In this document: positions 8,268-19,100 of the stretch, in pieces
How positions within the stretch are numbered: position 1 is the first letter of the stretch
Layout of the letters: each line of letters opens with the position of its first letter
Source: PNAI01 sp035501735
GTDB taxonomy: Bacteria > Pseudomonadota > Alphaproteobacteria > Rhizobiales > Xanthobacteraceae
Assembly (NCBI GenBank): GCA_035501735.1
Contig: DATJVR010000086.1
Location: forward strand, 167,519-231,518
Length of the DNA: 64,000 bases
Direction: 5' to 3'
The notes under the pieces: generated by a model
Database searches by the model: none
What the model was told of the DNA's origin: nothing
The model's input: the letters and a program-made list of their open reading frames with translations, nothing else
Program-made: the position numbers and the translations under genes

Positions 8268-10085
8268 TCAGCGCCGCCCGAACAGGCGTTCGATGTCGCT
8301 GAGCTTGAGCTCCACATAGGTCGGGCGGCCGTGGTTGCACTGGCCGGAGTTGGGCGTGTCTTCCATTTCGCGCAACAACGCGTTCATCTCCTCCGCCTTC
8401 AACCGCCGTCCCGCGCGCACCGAACCGTGACACGCCATGGTTGAGGACACGTGCAGCAGCCGACGTTCGAGCGGGAGCGCTTCGTCCCACTCCGCCATGT
8501 GTTCGGCGAGGTCGCGCACCAGCGCGCGCGCATCGATCGCGCCGAGCATAGACGGCGTCTCGCGCACCGCGACCGCTCCCGGCCCGAACGGCTCGATCAG
8601 GAGCCCGTAACGCGACAGTTCCTCGGCCCGCCCCAGCAGGCGGTCAACGTCGGCAGCGTCGAGCTCGACGATTTCCGGGATCAGCAGGATTTGACGCGCG
8701 ATGCCGCGCTGATCGATCGCGGCCTTCATGCGCTCGTAAACGAGTCGCTCGTGCGCGGCATGCTGGTCGATGATGACAAGTCCGTCCCGCGTCTGCGAAA
8801 CGATGTAGGTTTCGTGCACCTGCGCGCGCGCGGCGCCGAGCGGCTTCTCGACGAGATCGGCCGCGGGTTCCGCGATCTCCACGCGCGCGGTCGCAGCCGC
8901 GCCACCGACGTGGAACTCGGCCTGCTCGTTCTCGGCCAGTCCGGTTGTCGGTGTGCCGCGTGCCGCGAACGTTCCGCCATAGGGCGCGACCGGCCGTGCC
9001 GGCGAGCGCCGCCAATCCCAGCCGCGGCGCGGTAGCGCCGCCGGCCGAAACGCCGCGATCGTCGCCGTACCTCCCGTGGTCGCCGCGCGCTGGGCATCCC
9101 GTGTCAAAGCCTCCTTCAGCGCATGCAGCAGCAGCGAGCGCAGGAGACCGTTGTCGCGGAACCGCACCTCGGTTTTGGCCGGATGCACGTTCACGTCGAC
9201 CTCGCGGGCCGGCAGCGTCACGAACAAGGCGACGATCGGATGCCGATCGCGCGGCAGATAATCCGCATAGGCCGCCCGCACCACGCCGATCAGCAGCTTG
9301 TCGCGCACCGGCCGCCCGTTCACGAACAGATATTGCCCGAGGGCATTGGCGCGCGAGAGCGTCGGCAATCCGGCAAAGCCCTCGACCGTGACGCCATCGC
9401 GCTCGCCCCGAACTTCGACCGCGTTGGCGCGGAATTCCGCCCCCAAAATGTCGGCAAGCCGCGCCAGCCGGCCGGGTGCGCCCGGCAGCGCCGCCGCCCA
9501 AGTCACATCACGCTCCTCGCCCGTAAGCGTGAACGAAACGTCGGGCCGGCTCATCGCCAGCCGGCGCACCACTTCGCGCACCGCTTCCGCCTCGCTACGG
9601 TCGCTCTTGAGGAATTTCAGCCGCGCCGGGGTGGCAAAAAACAAGTCCTTCACCTCGACGCGCGTGCCCTGGCCGAGCGCTGCGGGCTTGACCGGCGATT
9701 TCACGCCGCCTTCGACCGCGATCGTCCACGCATGCGGCTCGCGCGCGTGCCGTGTCGTGATGGCGAGCCGCGCCACCGCGCCGATCGACGGCAGCGCTTC
9801 GCCGCGAAATCCCAAGGTGCGGATCTGCAAAAGATCGTCGTCGGCGAGCTTCGACGTGGCATGCCGCTCGACCGCCAGCGCGAGATCGGCCGCCGTCATG
9901 CCCTCGCCGTCGTCGGTGACGCGGATCAACCGCCGCCCGCCGCCGTCCGTCGCGATCTCGATGCGGCTTGCCCCCGCGTCGAGCGCGTTCTCGATCAGCT
10001 CCTTGACCACGCTCGCCGGCCGCTCGACCACCTCGCCGGCGGCGATGCGATTGATGATGGTTTCGGGCAGCTGGCGAACGGGCAT
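8268..10085 (-). CDS. mutL: DNA mismatch repair protein MutL
   Basis: A 605-residue MutL. The N-terminal GHKL ATPase has RIAAGEVVERPASVVKELIEN, the ATP-lid DDGEGM and the ATSKL...TLGFRGEAL loop; it is followed by the MutL transducer domain (NVHPAKTEVRF). After a variable, Pro/Ala-rich linker the C-terminal dimerisation domain carries the DQHAAHERLVYE motif, which matches the metal-binding nuclease motif DQHA(x)2E(x)4E, plus ACHGSVRAG and CNHGRPT. It should therefore be a nicking MutL, as in bacteria lacking MutH. It is followed downstream by the Bug-family gene, about 90 bp away. Confidence 0.96.
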   Translation of the reverse strand: MPVRQLPETIINRIAAGEVVERPASVVKELIENALDAGASRIEIATDGGGRRLIRVTDDGEGMTAADLALAVERHATSKLADDDLLQIRTLGFRGEALPSIGAVARLAITTRHAREPHAWTIAVEGGVKSPVKPAALGQGTRVEVKDLFFATPARLKFLKSDRSEAEAVREVVRRLAMSRPDVSFTLTGEERDVTWAAALPGAPGRLARLADILGAEFRANAVEVRGERDGVTVEGFAGLPTLSRANALGQYLFVNGRPVRDKLLIGVVRAAYADYLPRDRHPIVALFVTLPAREVDVNVHPAKTEVRFRDNGLLRSLLLHALKEALTRDAQRAATTGGTATIAAFRPAALPRRGWDWRRSPARPVAPYGGTFAARGTPTTGLAENEQAEFHVGGAAATARVEIAEPAADLVEKPLGAARAQVHETYIVSQTRDGLVIIDQHAAHERLVYERMKAAIDQRGIARQILLIPEIVELDAADVDRLLGRAEELSRYGLLIEPFGPGAVAVRETPSMLGAIDARALVRDLAEHMAEWDEALPLERRLLHVSSTMACHGSVRAGRRLKAEEMNALLREMEDTPNSGQCNHGRPTYVELKLSDIERLFGRR

Positions 10086-10166
10086 GGCTCGGCCTGATTC
10101 GGTTTCAAGGCGAAATCTACCGGGCCAATGTGGCGATCACGAGGGTGGGTGCGAAAAATGCCCCCG

Positions 10167-10589
10167 TTATTCGAACGACGGCTTCGCCTGCCGCAGGCGC
10201 TTGATGCCGGAGCGCCGCTTCTTCGACTCAAGCCGCTCCCGCCGGGACGCCGCCGTCGGCTTTGTGGCTCGCCGCGGCACCGGCCGCACGGCAGCTTCGC
10301 GGATCATCGCCACCAGGCGTTCGCGCGCATCTTCGCGGTTTCGCTCCTGCGTGCGATGGCGCTGCGCGTTGATGACCAGCACCCCGTCTTTCGTCATCCG
10401 TGAACCGGCGATTCGGATCAGCCGCAGCGCAACGTCATTCGGCAGCGACGGCGAGTGCCGCACGTCGAAGCGCAGCTGCACGGCGGTCGAAAGCTTGTTG
10501 ACGTTCTGACCGCCAGGGCCCGAGGAACGCACGAAGCTCTCGATGAGCTCCGACTCGTCGATGCTGATCGTATCGGTGACGCGGATCAT
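10167..10589 (-). CDS. arfB: Alternative ribosome-rescue factor ArfB (peptidyl-tRNA hydrolase, YaeJ type)
   Basis: A 140-residue stalled-ribosome rescue factor. The release-factor catalytic GGQ motif is in SSGPGGQNVNKL, and the C-terminal tail is strongly basic (TKPTAASRRERLESKKRRSG), as needed to enter the empty mRNA channel. It hydrolyses peptidyl-tRNA on non-stop ribosomes. The start at 10589 is 2 bp after the pgi stop, so it is read with pgi; a longer open frame upstream is only antiphase pgi sequence. Confidence 0.93.
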   Translation of the reverse strand: MIRVTDTISIDESELIESFVRSSGPGGQNVNKLSTAVQLRFDVRHSPSLPNDVALRLIRIAGSRMTKDGVLVINAQRHRTQERNREDARERLVAMIREAAVRPVPRRATKPTAASRRERLESKKRRSGIKRLRQAKPSFE

Positions 10590-10591
10590 GC

Positions 10592-11914
10592 TCACGCACC
10601 CGTGAGATAACGCTTCGCCAGCACCTTGCCTTCTTCCACCGCTGGCTGGTCGAACGGGTCGACGCCGATCAGATGTGCGGCGATGATCGTTTCCAGCATG
10701 AAATGCATGAGCAATTCGCCGAGGTTCGCTTCGTCGAGCCGGTCGAGATGAATGGTCCGCACCGGGCAGCCGTTCTTCGCGAGGGTTTCGGCAGTCGCCC
10801 GCGCCTGCGCAGCAATCAACTCTCCAACGGTTTTGCCGCCGAATTCCGGCTCGCCGGCAAGGACCGAGAGGTCCGCGACCATGCGCGGTCCTCCTTTTCC
10901 TTCGCCCGCTGAAACCAAGGTGAATAGCTTGTCGCGCGGTCCGCCGATGAACAGCTGCAACTGACTGTGCTGATCGACCGGCCCAAGCGCCGCGATCGGC
11001 GTTGTCCCCTTGCCGTTTTTGCCGAGGCTCTCGGCCCAGAGCTGCACGTACCAGCGCGCAAACCGCTCCAACTGGTCCGCATAAGGCCACATCACAGAGA
11101 TCGTTTTTTTATTATGCTGCGCGAGTGTCGCGGCAAGCGCCGCACCGACGGCCGACGGCACCTCTCGCGCGGGTCGGCCGTCGAGCACGGGGGCAAGCGC
11201 CGCCGCAGCACCGACACGGATCTGTTCGATATTCAAGGCAACCACCGCAGCCGGCAAAAGCCCGACATTCGTGAAAGCCGAATAGCGTCCGCCGATGCCC
11301 GGATCGTGCTCGAGCATGGTGACCTGATGTGCCGCCAGCAGGTCGCGCAGGCCGTTCCGTTTGCCCGGCCTGCCAGCTTCTGTGAGACCGAATACAAGCT
11401 CCGGGATCATTTGCTCACGATTAGACTTCTTCAGAACGGAGAGAACTGCGATCGTCTGCATCAACGTTTCCGCAGTCCCTCCGGATTTCGAAATCGCGAC
11501 GAAACGGGTGGTTTGGAGCGGGAACATGCGCAGCAGCCCGCCCAATGTGTCGGGGTCAAGATTGTCCAGGAAATGGATGCGAGGCTCCAAACGCAACGGA
11601 GCGATCGTCGGCACGCCGACGCTCCTGAGCTGCGCCAGGGTCTGACCGCCGAGGCTCGATCCCCCGGTGCCGAGGAACACCACGTCGGTCGTCCCCACGC
11701 TGCACAGCCGCGCGGCGACAGCTTTGATTTCAGCGAGGTCATCGCGCTTTTCCGGCAGCTTCAGCAGCGGCAGCGTGCCATCCGCATGGCGTGCGCGCAG
11801 CGTATCGAGCGCCGCTTGCGTGCGCCCGAGCATTTCCGTGAGGGCAGGCGCAGAAACGCCTTCGGCGCCGATACGGTCCGCTTTCGCGTTCTCGATCGAT
11901 TGCTTGAGCGCCAT
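10592..11914 (-). CDS. pgi: Glucose-6-phosphate isomerase
   Basis: A 440-residue Pgi, shorter than the roughly 550 residues of the enterobacterial form but like other short bacterial Pgi proteins. It interconverts glucose-6-phosphate and fructose-6-phosphate. Phosphate-binding motifs are FLGTGGSSLGGQTL and ISKSGGTAETLMQ; later ones are GIGGRYSAFTNVG and the GPVDQHSQLQLF segment, followed by the C-terminal HFMLETIIAAHLIGVDPFDQPAVEEGK signature region. It is the upstream gene of a pgi-arfB pair. Confidence 0.95.
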   Translation of the reverse strand: MALKQSIENAKADRIGAEGVSAPALTEMLGRTQAALDTLRARHADGTLPLLKLPEKRDDLAEIKAVAARLCSVGTTDVVFLGTGGSSLGGQTLAQLRSVGVPTIAPLRLEPRIHFLDNLDPDTLGGLLRMFPLQTTRFVAISKSGGTAETLMQTIAVLSVLKKSNREQMIPELVFGLTEAGRPGKRNGLRDLLAAHQVTMLEHDPGIGGRYSAFTNVGLLPAAVVALNIEQIRVGAAAALAPVLDGRPAREVPSAVGAALAATLAQHNKKTISVMWPYADQLERFARWYVQLWAESLGKNGKGTTPIAALGPVDQHSQLQLFIGGPRDKLFTLVSAGEGKGGPRMVADLSVLAGEPEFGGKTVGELIAAQARATAETLAKNGCPVRTIHLDRLDEANLGELLMHFMLETIIAAHLIGVDPFDQPAVEEGKVLAKRYLTGA

Positions 11915-12016
11915 TCCGCTCTCCGCATCATCCTCGTTTCACCGAGGTGAGCGGCAAATTGTCATGATCGGACGGAAGTTGCTAGGGCGCAGTCCGGCGA
12001 AGAGATGAAGAGATAG

Positions 12017-13369
12017 CTAGTGGGTTCCGGCTTCCTTCGAGCTGAGGCCCTTCGGCCGTCCGACCACGGTGACCAGGAACTCGCCTTCGAACAGACGTTT
12101 GGCTACGCGTTTCGCATCTGCGAGCGTGACTGCATCGATCTGCTTGTTGCGCTGATTGATGTAGTCGATGCCCAGGTCGTCGAGCTGGATTTGCAGCAAT
12201 TGCCCGGCGATCTTGCTCGATGTGTCGAAGCGCAGCGCGTACGAGCCTTTCAGGTACGCCTTGGCCTTGGCAAGCTCCGCCGCGGTCGGCCCTTCTTCCG
12301 CCAGCCTGCGGGTTTCCTTTTCGATGATACTCAACGTTTCGCCTGCCTGGTCCCCGCTGGTCGCCGTGCCGGCCATCACCAGGGCGGTGTGGTCGAGCGG
12401 CAGGAGGTAGGAATAGACCCCATAGGCGAGCCCGCGCTTCTCGCGCACCTCTTCGTAGAGCCGCGAGGTGAACGAGCCGCCGCCGAGGATATGGTTGACG
12501 ACGTACGCGGCCATGAAGTCGGGATCCTTGCGGGCAAGCCCGGCGCCGCCGAACGTGAGCACCGCTTGCGGTACATCGAGGTCGACCACGATACGGCGGC
12601 CGGCAGCCTGCATTTTCACCGCCGAAACCGGATTGAGCTCCGCTTTCTCCGGCAGTCCACCGAAAACCTGATCCAGCACCTTGCCGAGAGTGGCGGCATC
12701 GATATCGCCGACCACCGCCACTTTCAGCGTATTGCGCGCGAATACGCGCCGCGCATAGGTCTTGAGATCCTCCGCCGTGATCTGTGGCACCGATTCGAGC
12801 GTGCCGTTCGTCGGCCGGCCGTAAGGGTGATTGGGAAACGCGGTCTTCCACCACATGCGCGTGGCGATATCGTTGGGGCTCGTGGTCTCGCGCCGAAGCC
12901 CGGCGAGCACTTGTGCGCGCGCGCGCTCGACCGCATCGGCATCGAATCGCGGCGCGGTCACGGCGAGTCGGAGCAGATCGAAGCCTTGCGCCTGCCACTC
13001 CTTGAGCATCCGCACCGAACCGAGCACATGGCTGCGGCCGGTCGAGAACCGCATTTCGATGGCATATTCCTCGAGTTTTTGCTGGAACGCTTTGGCATCG
13101 AGTTCGCCGGCGCCGTCATCGAGCAGCGCCGTCGTCATATAGCCGACGCCCGGCTTGCTGTCCGGATCCTGATCGCCGCCGCCTTGGAACGCAAAATCCA
13201 TGGCGATCAGCGGCACGGCTGAATCGTGGACCAGCCAGGCCTCGATGCCGCCGGGCGACACCACGCGTTCGATGGTGGTCGCGTTAGCCGCCGGCTGCGC
13301 GCCCAGCAAGGCCAAAACGAGGGCAGCGGCGCCCAGAATGCGGGATGGACGGAAGGGATGGTTGGTCAC
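12017..13369 (-). CDS. M16 family peptidase, non-catalytic subunit
   Basis: A 450-residue exported M16-type protein (signal peptide ending near QPAANA). It has the M16 fold (WLVHDSAVPLIAMDFAFQGG, then GLAYGVYSYLLPLDH in the C-terminal half) but the HxxEH zinc site is replaced by VGYMTTALLDDGAGE, so it cannot bind catalytic zinc. Such proteins pair with a catalytic M16 partner, here the gene immediately upstream. The start is a GTG overlapping the partner's stop by 4 nt (GTGA). The pair probably acts in the periplasm on peptides or small proteins. Confidence 0.92.
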   Translation of the reverse strand: MTNHPFRPSRILGAAALVLALLGAQPAANATTIERVVSPGGIEAWLVHDSAVPLIAMDFAFQGGGDQDPDSKPGVGYMTTALLDDGAGELDAKAFQQKLEEYAIEMRFSTGRSHVLGSVRMLKEWQAQGFDLLRLAVTAPRFDADAVERARAQVLAGLRRETTSPNDIATRMWWKTAFPNHPYGRPTNGTLESVPQITAEDLKTYARRVFARNTLKVAVVGDIDAATLGKVLDQVFGGLPEKAELNPVSAVKMQAAGRRIVVDLDVPQAVLTFGGAGLARKDPDFMAAYVVNHILGGGSFTSRLYEEVREKRGLAYGVYSYLLPLDHTALVMAGTATSGDQAGETLSIIEKETRRLAEEGPTAAELAKAKAYLKGSYALRFDTSSKIAGQLLQIQLDDLGIDYINQRNKQIDAVTLADAKRVAKRLFEGEFLVTVVGRPKGLSSKEAGTH

Positions 13370-14772
13370 GTGTGCTTTTCCTGGGGTTTGCTCTCGTCCT
13401 TGATCAGATAGCCGGTGGCCGAACGCCGCTTATCGAGCCAATCGCGTGCGGCCTGCTGGACGGCTTCCGCGGTCACGGCGCGAATGCGGTCCGGCCAGCC
13501 GAGCACGCGCTCGACCGTAGAGCCGGTACTCAGCGAGACGCCATACCAGCGTGCCATTGTGGCCTGACTGTCTTGCGCGAAAATCGAGTCTGCGATCAGC
13601 CTATTCTTGGCGCGCGCCAGTTCGTCCGCCGTGACGCCCCTTGCGATGACATCCGCGATCACGCCATCGATCGCTTCTTCGAACTGCGGCAATGTCACCC
13701 CCGGTTTTGGCGTGCCGGAAATGCCAAAATGGGTCGCGTCGAGCGCGGCGTCTTGATACCAGCTGCTGACGTTCACCGCGATTCCGCGTTCGACCACGAG
13801 CTTGTCGTAGAGCCGGCCGGTCGTGCCGCCGCCGAGGATATGGGAGAGCACGTCGAGCGCTTCCGACTCGCCGGGCTTGGCCGTCGCGCCTGACGGTACG
13901 AGATAGTACCGCATGAGGCTCGGCTGCGCGACGCGCGCATCGGCGAGTTCGACATGCCGCGCCGCTTGTTGCTCAGGCTCCTGCGGCCGCATGCGCGGTG
14001 TGATTTTGGCGCGCGGTTTCACCTTCCCGTAGGTCGCGATCGCCAGCTTCTTGACTTCTTCCGCCGTCACGTCGCCGGCGACCACCACGATCACGTTGTT
14101 GGGCGTGTAGAATTGCCGGTAGAACGCGAGCGCCTCTTCGCGATTGAGTTTCTCGATCTCGTGCCGCCAGCCGATCACGGGCTTGCCATAGGGGTGATTG
14201 AGGTAGAGCGCTGCCTCGAGCTGCTCGGAAAGCCGGGCGCTCGGGTTGTTGGCCACGCGCATGTTCTGCTCCTCAAGCACCACTTTGAGCTCGGGCTTGA
14301 CGACCTTGTCCGTGAGCACGAGGCCGGTCATGCGGTCCGCCTCGAATTCCATCAGCATCTTGAGATGCTCGCGCGCCGTGCGCTGGAAATATCCGGTGTA
14401 ATCCGACGTGGTGAAGGCGTTTTCCTGACCGCCGATCGCGGCAACGGCCTTGGAGAATTTTCCGGCCGGATTCTTTGCCGTGCCCTTGAACATGAGATGT
14501 TCGAGAAAATGCGCGATGCCGGATTTCCCCGCCGGCTCGTCGGCGGAGCCGACCTTGTACCAGACCATGTGGGTGATCACCGGGCTGCGGTGGTCGGGAA
14601 TGACGACGACCTCCAATCCGTTGGCGAGCTTGAAATAGCTGATATTCGGACCGGGGGAGGCGGCGACTTGGTTTGCGAACAGAAAAGCAGCGGCAAGGAT
14701 GGTGGCGAGGAGCCTCGTCAGTCGGTCAAACACGAAGGCATACTCCACGTTAGTCTGGTTTTGTGCGTTCAT
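13366..14772 (-). CDS. M16 family zinc metallopeptidase, catalytic subunit
   Basis: A 468-residue exported peptidase. The N-terminus has a hydrophobic export segment (LLATILAAAFLFA, likely cut after VAA). The inverted zinc motif HFLEH is in SGIAHFLEHLMFKGT, with the downstream zinc glutamate in the VVLEEQNMR helix and the ENAFTTSDYTGYF segment. The ATG at 14772 is used; an internal GTG with a GGAG nine bases upstream, just before FDRLTRLL, is an alternative start. It is coupled to the non-catalytic partner by a 4-nt overlap. Confidence 0.93.
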   Translation of the reverse strand: MNAQNQTNVEYAFVFDRLTRLLATILAAAFLFANQVAASPGPNISYFKLANGLEVVVIPDHRSPVITHMVWYKVGSADEPAGKSGIAHFLEHLMFKGTAKNPAGKFSKAVAAIGGQENAFTTSDYTGYFQRTAREHLKMLMEFEADRMTGLVLTDKVVKPELKVVLEEQNMRVANNPSARLSEQLEAALYLNHPYGKPVIGWRHEIEKLNREEALAFYRQFYTPNNVIVVVAGDVTAEEVKKLAIATYGKVKPRAKITPRMRPQEPEQQAARHVELADARVAQPSLMRYYLVPSGATAKPGESEALDVLSHILGGGTTGRLYDKLVVERGIAVNVSSWYQDAALDATHFGISGTPKPGVTLPQFEEAIDGVIADVIARGVTADELARAKNRLIADSIFAQDSQATMARWYGVSLSTGSTVERVLGWPDRIRAVTAEAVQQAARDWLDKRRSATGYLIKDESKPQEKHT

Positions 14773-14882
14773 TGGCAGTTGCGCGTCACTCGCCAAAATT
14801 CATGGGATCATTGTCGATCGGCCTGCGCCGGCATACAGCCAAGGAAAATTGAAATATTTCTTCGAGCAAGCGTCGCGAAGGA

Positions 14883-15569
14883 TCAGCGCGGTACTGTCAT
14901 GTCCAGCGGATCGAGAGCCTTCGTAACGGCTTTCTCTTTGCCGACACCATAGGGCTGGTATGGTGAAGGCGTGCGGTAGCCGGGTGGGGGCTCGATCAGG
15001 CTCGTGCGCGGAGTCTCGCCGGTGAACGTTTGGTATTCCTCTTTGTTCGGATTGAAGATCGAGCCAAAAAACCCTTTTGTATCGGTTTCCTGTGGCTTCA
15101 TCGGACCCAAGGGGTCCGTCTTCATGACGTCGATTTGACTGTTGCTTTTCGCGGCTGGGCCAGGATTGCGCAATTCGTCGGGACGGAGCGGGCGACCTTC
15201 TTCGTAGATCGGCTCACCGGTTCTGCCGGACACGCCACGATTGACCTTGGCTTGCCTTTGCCGCTTGACGTCCGGGTCCTTCGGCCAGGCTGGATTCTTT
15301 TCGGCCGTTTGGCTGGAGACCGGCGGTACCAGATTGCGGTTCGGCGGAACGACCAGCGGCGAGCGCTCGCGATAGTCGATCCCGGCCTCGTCCCTTCGCA
15401 GCCCGAGGTTCTTCAGAAAGCCGCGAAGCATCTGAACGTCCCAGGCGTCGTCTTCGTCATCGGCGGCCACCGCCCTTTGACTCATGCCGCCGACCAGCAC
15501 AGCAGCGCCGAGCATCGCGCCCAGCGCGGCGCGGATGAGGCGTTTTCTGCTCGCAACAGGTTGCATCAT
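14883..15569 (-). CDS. Conserved exported hypothetical protein
   Basis: A 228-residue protein with a signal peptide (AALGAMLGAAVLVGG, cut probably near RAVAA). The mature part is acidic at first (ADDEDDAWDVQ), then Pro/Arg-rich and probably extended, with PPNRNLVPP and a repeated proline pattern near the C-terminus (IEPPPGYRTPSPYQPYG). No enzymatic motif is seen. It lies between lspA and the M16 peptidase genes in the same orientation, which suggests a cell-envelope role in one transcript, but function is unknown. Confidence 0.8.
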   Translation of the reverse strand: MMQPVASRKRLIRAALGAMLGAAVLVGGMSQRAVAADDEDDAWDVQMLRGFLKNLGLRRDEAGIDYRERSPLVVPPNRNLVPPVSSQTAEKNPAWPKDPDVKRQRQAKVNRGVSGRTGEPIYEEGRPLRPDELRNPGPAAKSNSQIDVMKTDPLGPMKPQETDTKGFFGSIFNPNKEEYQTFTGETPRTSLIEPPPGYRTPSPYQPYGVGKEKAVTKALDPLDMTVPR

Positions 15570-15641
15570 GTCTTCTTTCTGTCGCGCCCCGAATGATTAA
15601 TTAATGGCGAATGCTCAATAATTCCTTGCATTGTGCCATGA

Positions 15642-16157
15642 TCAGGGCGCTTTTACGGCGCCTTCCCCGACCACAGATTCATACAGGATTCCGACCACCC
15701 CGGCAACGATGGCGGCGTCGGCGAGGTTAAAGACATACCAGTCGAAACGCCATTGGGGCGTGGCAATGTGCAGCAGCACGAAGTCGGCCACCGCGCCGTG
15801 GGCGACCCGGTCAATGGCGTTCCCCACGGCCCCGCCGATGATCAGCCCGAGCGCCACCGCTGACAGCCTGGAGCTGGTGCGGGCAAGCCAGATCCAGAGC
15901 AAGGCAACCGCGATGATCTTGAACGCCAGCAGCGCCCATTGCCCGAGCGGACCTTCCTGCCTGAACAAGCCGTAGCTGATGCCGGGATTCCAGGTGAGCA
16001 CGAGATCGACGAAAGGCGCAATCGCGACCATGCCCTTCTTGCCGAGCTCGAAATCGTAAATCAGCCAGAGCTTCACCGCTTGGTCGAGCGCGCAGGCGAT
16101 GGCCGCCGTGGCCAGTCCGAGCAGCGTACGGGGTCCGACCAGCCGCAACGGCTTCAC
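15642..16157 (-). CDS. lspA: Lipoprotein signal peptidase (signal peptidase II)
   Basis: A 171-residue inner-membrane aspartyl protease that cuts prolipoprotein signal peptides. Four hydrophobic segments are visible, and the two catalytic aspartates fall in GGAVGNAIDRVAHG and FNLADAAIVAG. The start is taken as the GTG at 16157, whose last two bases and the following A form the ileS stop (GTGA), so it is translationally coupled to ileS. An in-frame ATG upstream at 16184 would read into ileS and is less likely. ileS-lspA order is the classic arrangement. Confidence 0.95.
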   Translation of the reverse strand: MKPLRLVGPRTLLGLATAAIACALDQAVKLWLIYDFELGKKGMVAIAPFVDLVLTWNPGISYGLFRQEGPLGQWALLAFKIIAVALLWIWLARTSSRLSAVALGLIIGGAVGNAIDRVAHGAVADFVLLHIATPQWRFDWYVFNLADAAIVAGVVGILYESVVGEGAVKAP

Positions 16158-19100
16158 GGTGCCGCCTTGCGCATGGCATCCCACTCACGCAGCGCGCGCG
16201 CATCGCGTGGCGTCACGTCGGGATATTGCGGATCGCTGCCGACCGAGGGCGAGATTTTCCACGAGCGCGCGCACTTCCTGCCTTGCGCACGCTGCGGCGC
16301 AACCGCGACGCCCGCGACATCAGGCAGACGGAAGGCATCGGCCGGCCCATCGCCTTCCACCAGCGTTGCGGCGGATGTGATGCATACTTCCGCGAGATCG
16401 ATATCGACGAGCGCGGCAAACAGTTCTTTGTCGGCGACGTACACCAGCGGCGCTGCTTCGAGCGAGGAACCGATTTTCTTGTTAGCGCGCTCGATTTCGA
16501 GCGCGCCTGTCACGACGCGCCGCACCGTGCGCACCTTGCGCCATTTCTCCGCAAGTGCATCGTCGCGCCATGCGGGAGGAACCGCGGGAAACTGTTCGAG
16601 ATGCACCGATCTCTCCTCATTGCGCATGCGATCGGTCCACGCCTCCTCGGTGGTGAAGCACAGCATCGGCGAAAGCCAGATCACGGTGCATCGGAATAGC
16701 TGATCGAGCACGGTAAGGCAGGCTTTGCGCGTCACCGACGAAATCGGCTCGCAATAAAGCGCATCCTTGCGAATGTCGAAATAGAATGCCGACAGATCGC
16801 TGGTCATGAACGCATTGAGCGTCGCAAAAATGCGCTTGTAGTCGAAATCCGCATAGGCCTGCCGCACCAGCGCGTCGAGCTCGACCAGCCGGTGCAGCAT
16901 CAAACGCTCCAGCTCCGGCATCTTGTCGTGCGCGATGCGGTCCTGCTCGTGGAAATGCGCGAGATTGCCGAGCATCCAGCGGATCGTATTGCGCAGCTTG
17001 CGGTACGTGTCGACCGTGGTCTTGAGAATCTCGTTGCCGATGCGCACGTCGTCCGCATAATCCGATGCGCAGGCCCACATCCGCAGAATATCGGCGCCCG
17101 ACTGTTTGATGACGTCCTGCGGCGCAACCGTATTGCCGAGCGACTTCGACATCTTGCGGCCGTCCTCCGCGAGCGTGAATCCGTGCGTGAGCACCACGTC
17201 GAACGGCGCCACGCCGCGCGTCGCGCAGCTTTCCATCAGCGAGGATTGAAACCAGCCGCGATGCTGGTCGGAGCCTTCGAGGTACATCACCACGTCGCTG
17301 CCGCCGTCCTTCTTGCGGCGGACTTTCAGGTCGTCGCGCACTTCCAGCGTGAACGCATGCGTCGAGGCGGAATCGAACCACACGTCGCAGATGTCGTTGA
17401 CCTTCTGCCATTCCGCCGGATCGAAGTCGCTGCCGAGGAATCGTTTCGCGGCATCGGGCGCAAACCAGGCGGCCGCGCCCTCTTGCTCGAACGCCTCGAT
17501 GATGCGTTTGTTGACGCGTTCGTCTGTGAGGATGTCGACCGATCCGTCGCTCTTCTCGCGCGCAAAAAACGGAATTGGCACGCCCCACACGCGCTGCCGC
17601 GAGAGCACCCAATCCGGCTTGTTTTCGACCATTCCGGTGATGCGGTTCTCGCCCGCGGGCGGCACCCAGCGTGTCGCTTTGATTGCGGCCAGCGCGCGTG
17701 CGCGCAGCGTATCGCCCGCCTTTGCCCTTCCGTCGGGGCCCAGGATGGGCTTGTCCATCGCCACGAACCATTGCGGCGTGTTGCGGAAGATGACTGGCTT
17801 TTTCGAGCGCCAGGAATGCGGATATTGATGTTTCAATCGCCCGCGCGCGATCAGCATGCCGGCGTCGGTGAGCGCCTTGATCACGGCGTCGTTGCCGTCG
17901 CCCTTGTCGCCCTTCTCGGTCAACACCCGCTTGCCGGCAAAGCCCGGCGCCTGGTCGGTGAACACGCCGTCCGCATCGACCGTGAACGGGATAACCGGGC
18001 TGATGCCTTCGGCCTCCAGCTTGCGGGTCGACGAGGTCCAGACATCGAAGTCTTCGCGGCCGTGTCCCGGCGCGGTGTGCACGAAACCGGTTCCGGTGTC
18101 GTCGCTGACATGGTCGCCTTCGAGCACCGGCACCTTGAATTCATAATCGCCGGCGAGGCCTTTGAGCGGGTGCCGGCAAATGGTCCCGAGCAACCACAAG
18201 GGCGAGAGCGTCGCGCGCTGCTTGAAGGCGGTGACCCGCGCCTGCCGCAACGTCTCAACGACCAGATTTTCGGCGATGATGAATTTATCGCCGACCTTCG
18301 CCCAATTTCCTGTTGGGGCATCGGTGACTTCGTAGAGTCCATATGAAATCTTGGATGAGAAGCAGACCGCCCGGTTGCCCGGGATGGTCCATGGCGTCGT
18401 GGTCCAGATGACGATCGAAGCATCCCGCAATTCTTTCGCTCGTTCGCTGGGAACGTCTTTCAGTTCCGCAATCGGAAATTTCACCCAGATCTGATCGCTG
18501 GTGTAGTCCTCGTATTCCACCTCGGCTTCCGCCAGCGCCGTCTTCTCGACCACCGACCACATCACCGGCTTCGAGCCGCGGTAGAGCAGGCCGTTGGCGC
18601 CGAATTTCATCAATTCGCGCGCGATCTGCGCTTCGGATGCAGGCGCCATCGTGCTGTAGTAATGCTCCCAGTCGCCGACCACGCCGAGGCGCTTGAAATC
18701 CTCGCGCTGCGTGTTGATCCATCGCTCGGCGAAGGCGCGGCACTCACGCAGGAATTCGACCGTCGGCACCTTGTCCTTGTCTTTGCCCTTGGCGCGGTAT
18801 TCCTTTTCGATCTCCCATTCAATCGGCAGGCCGTGGCAGTCCCAGCCCGGCACGTAATTCGAATCCCAGCCCATCATCTGATGCGAGCGCACCACCACGT
18901 CTTTCAGAATCTTATTGAGCGCGGTGCCGATATGGATGTTGCCGTTGGCGTAGGGCGGCCCGTCGTGCAGAACGAAGCGCGGCCGGCCTTTCCCGGCCGC
19001 GCGCAGCCGCTCGTACAGGCCGAGTTTCTGCCAGCGCGCCAGGATTTCCGGCTCGCGCTGCGGCAGGCCGGCACGCATTGGAAATTCGGTTTGCGGCAGG

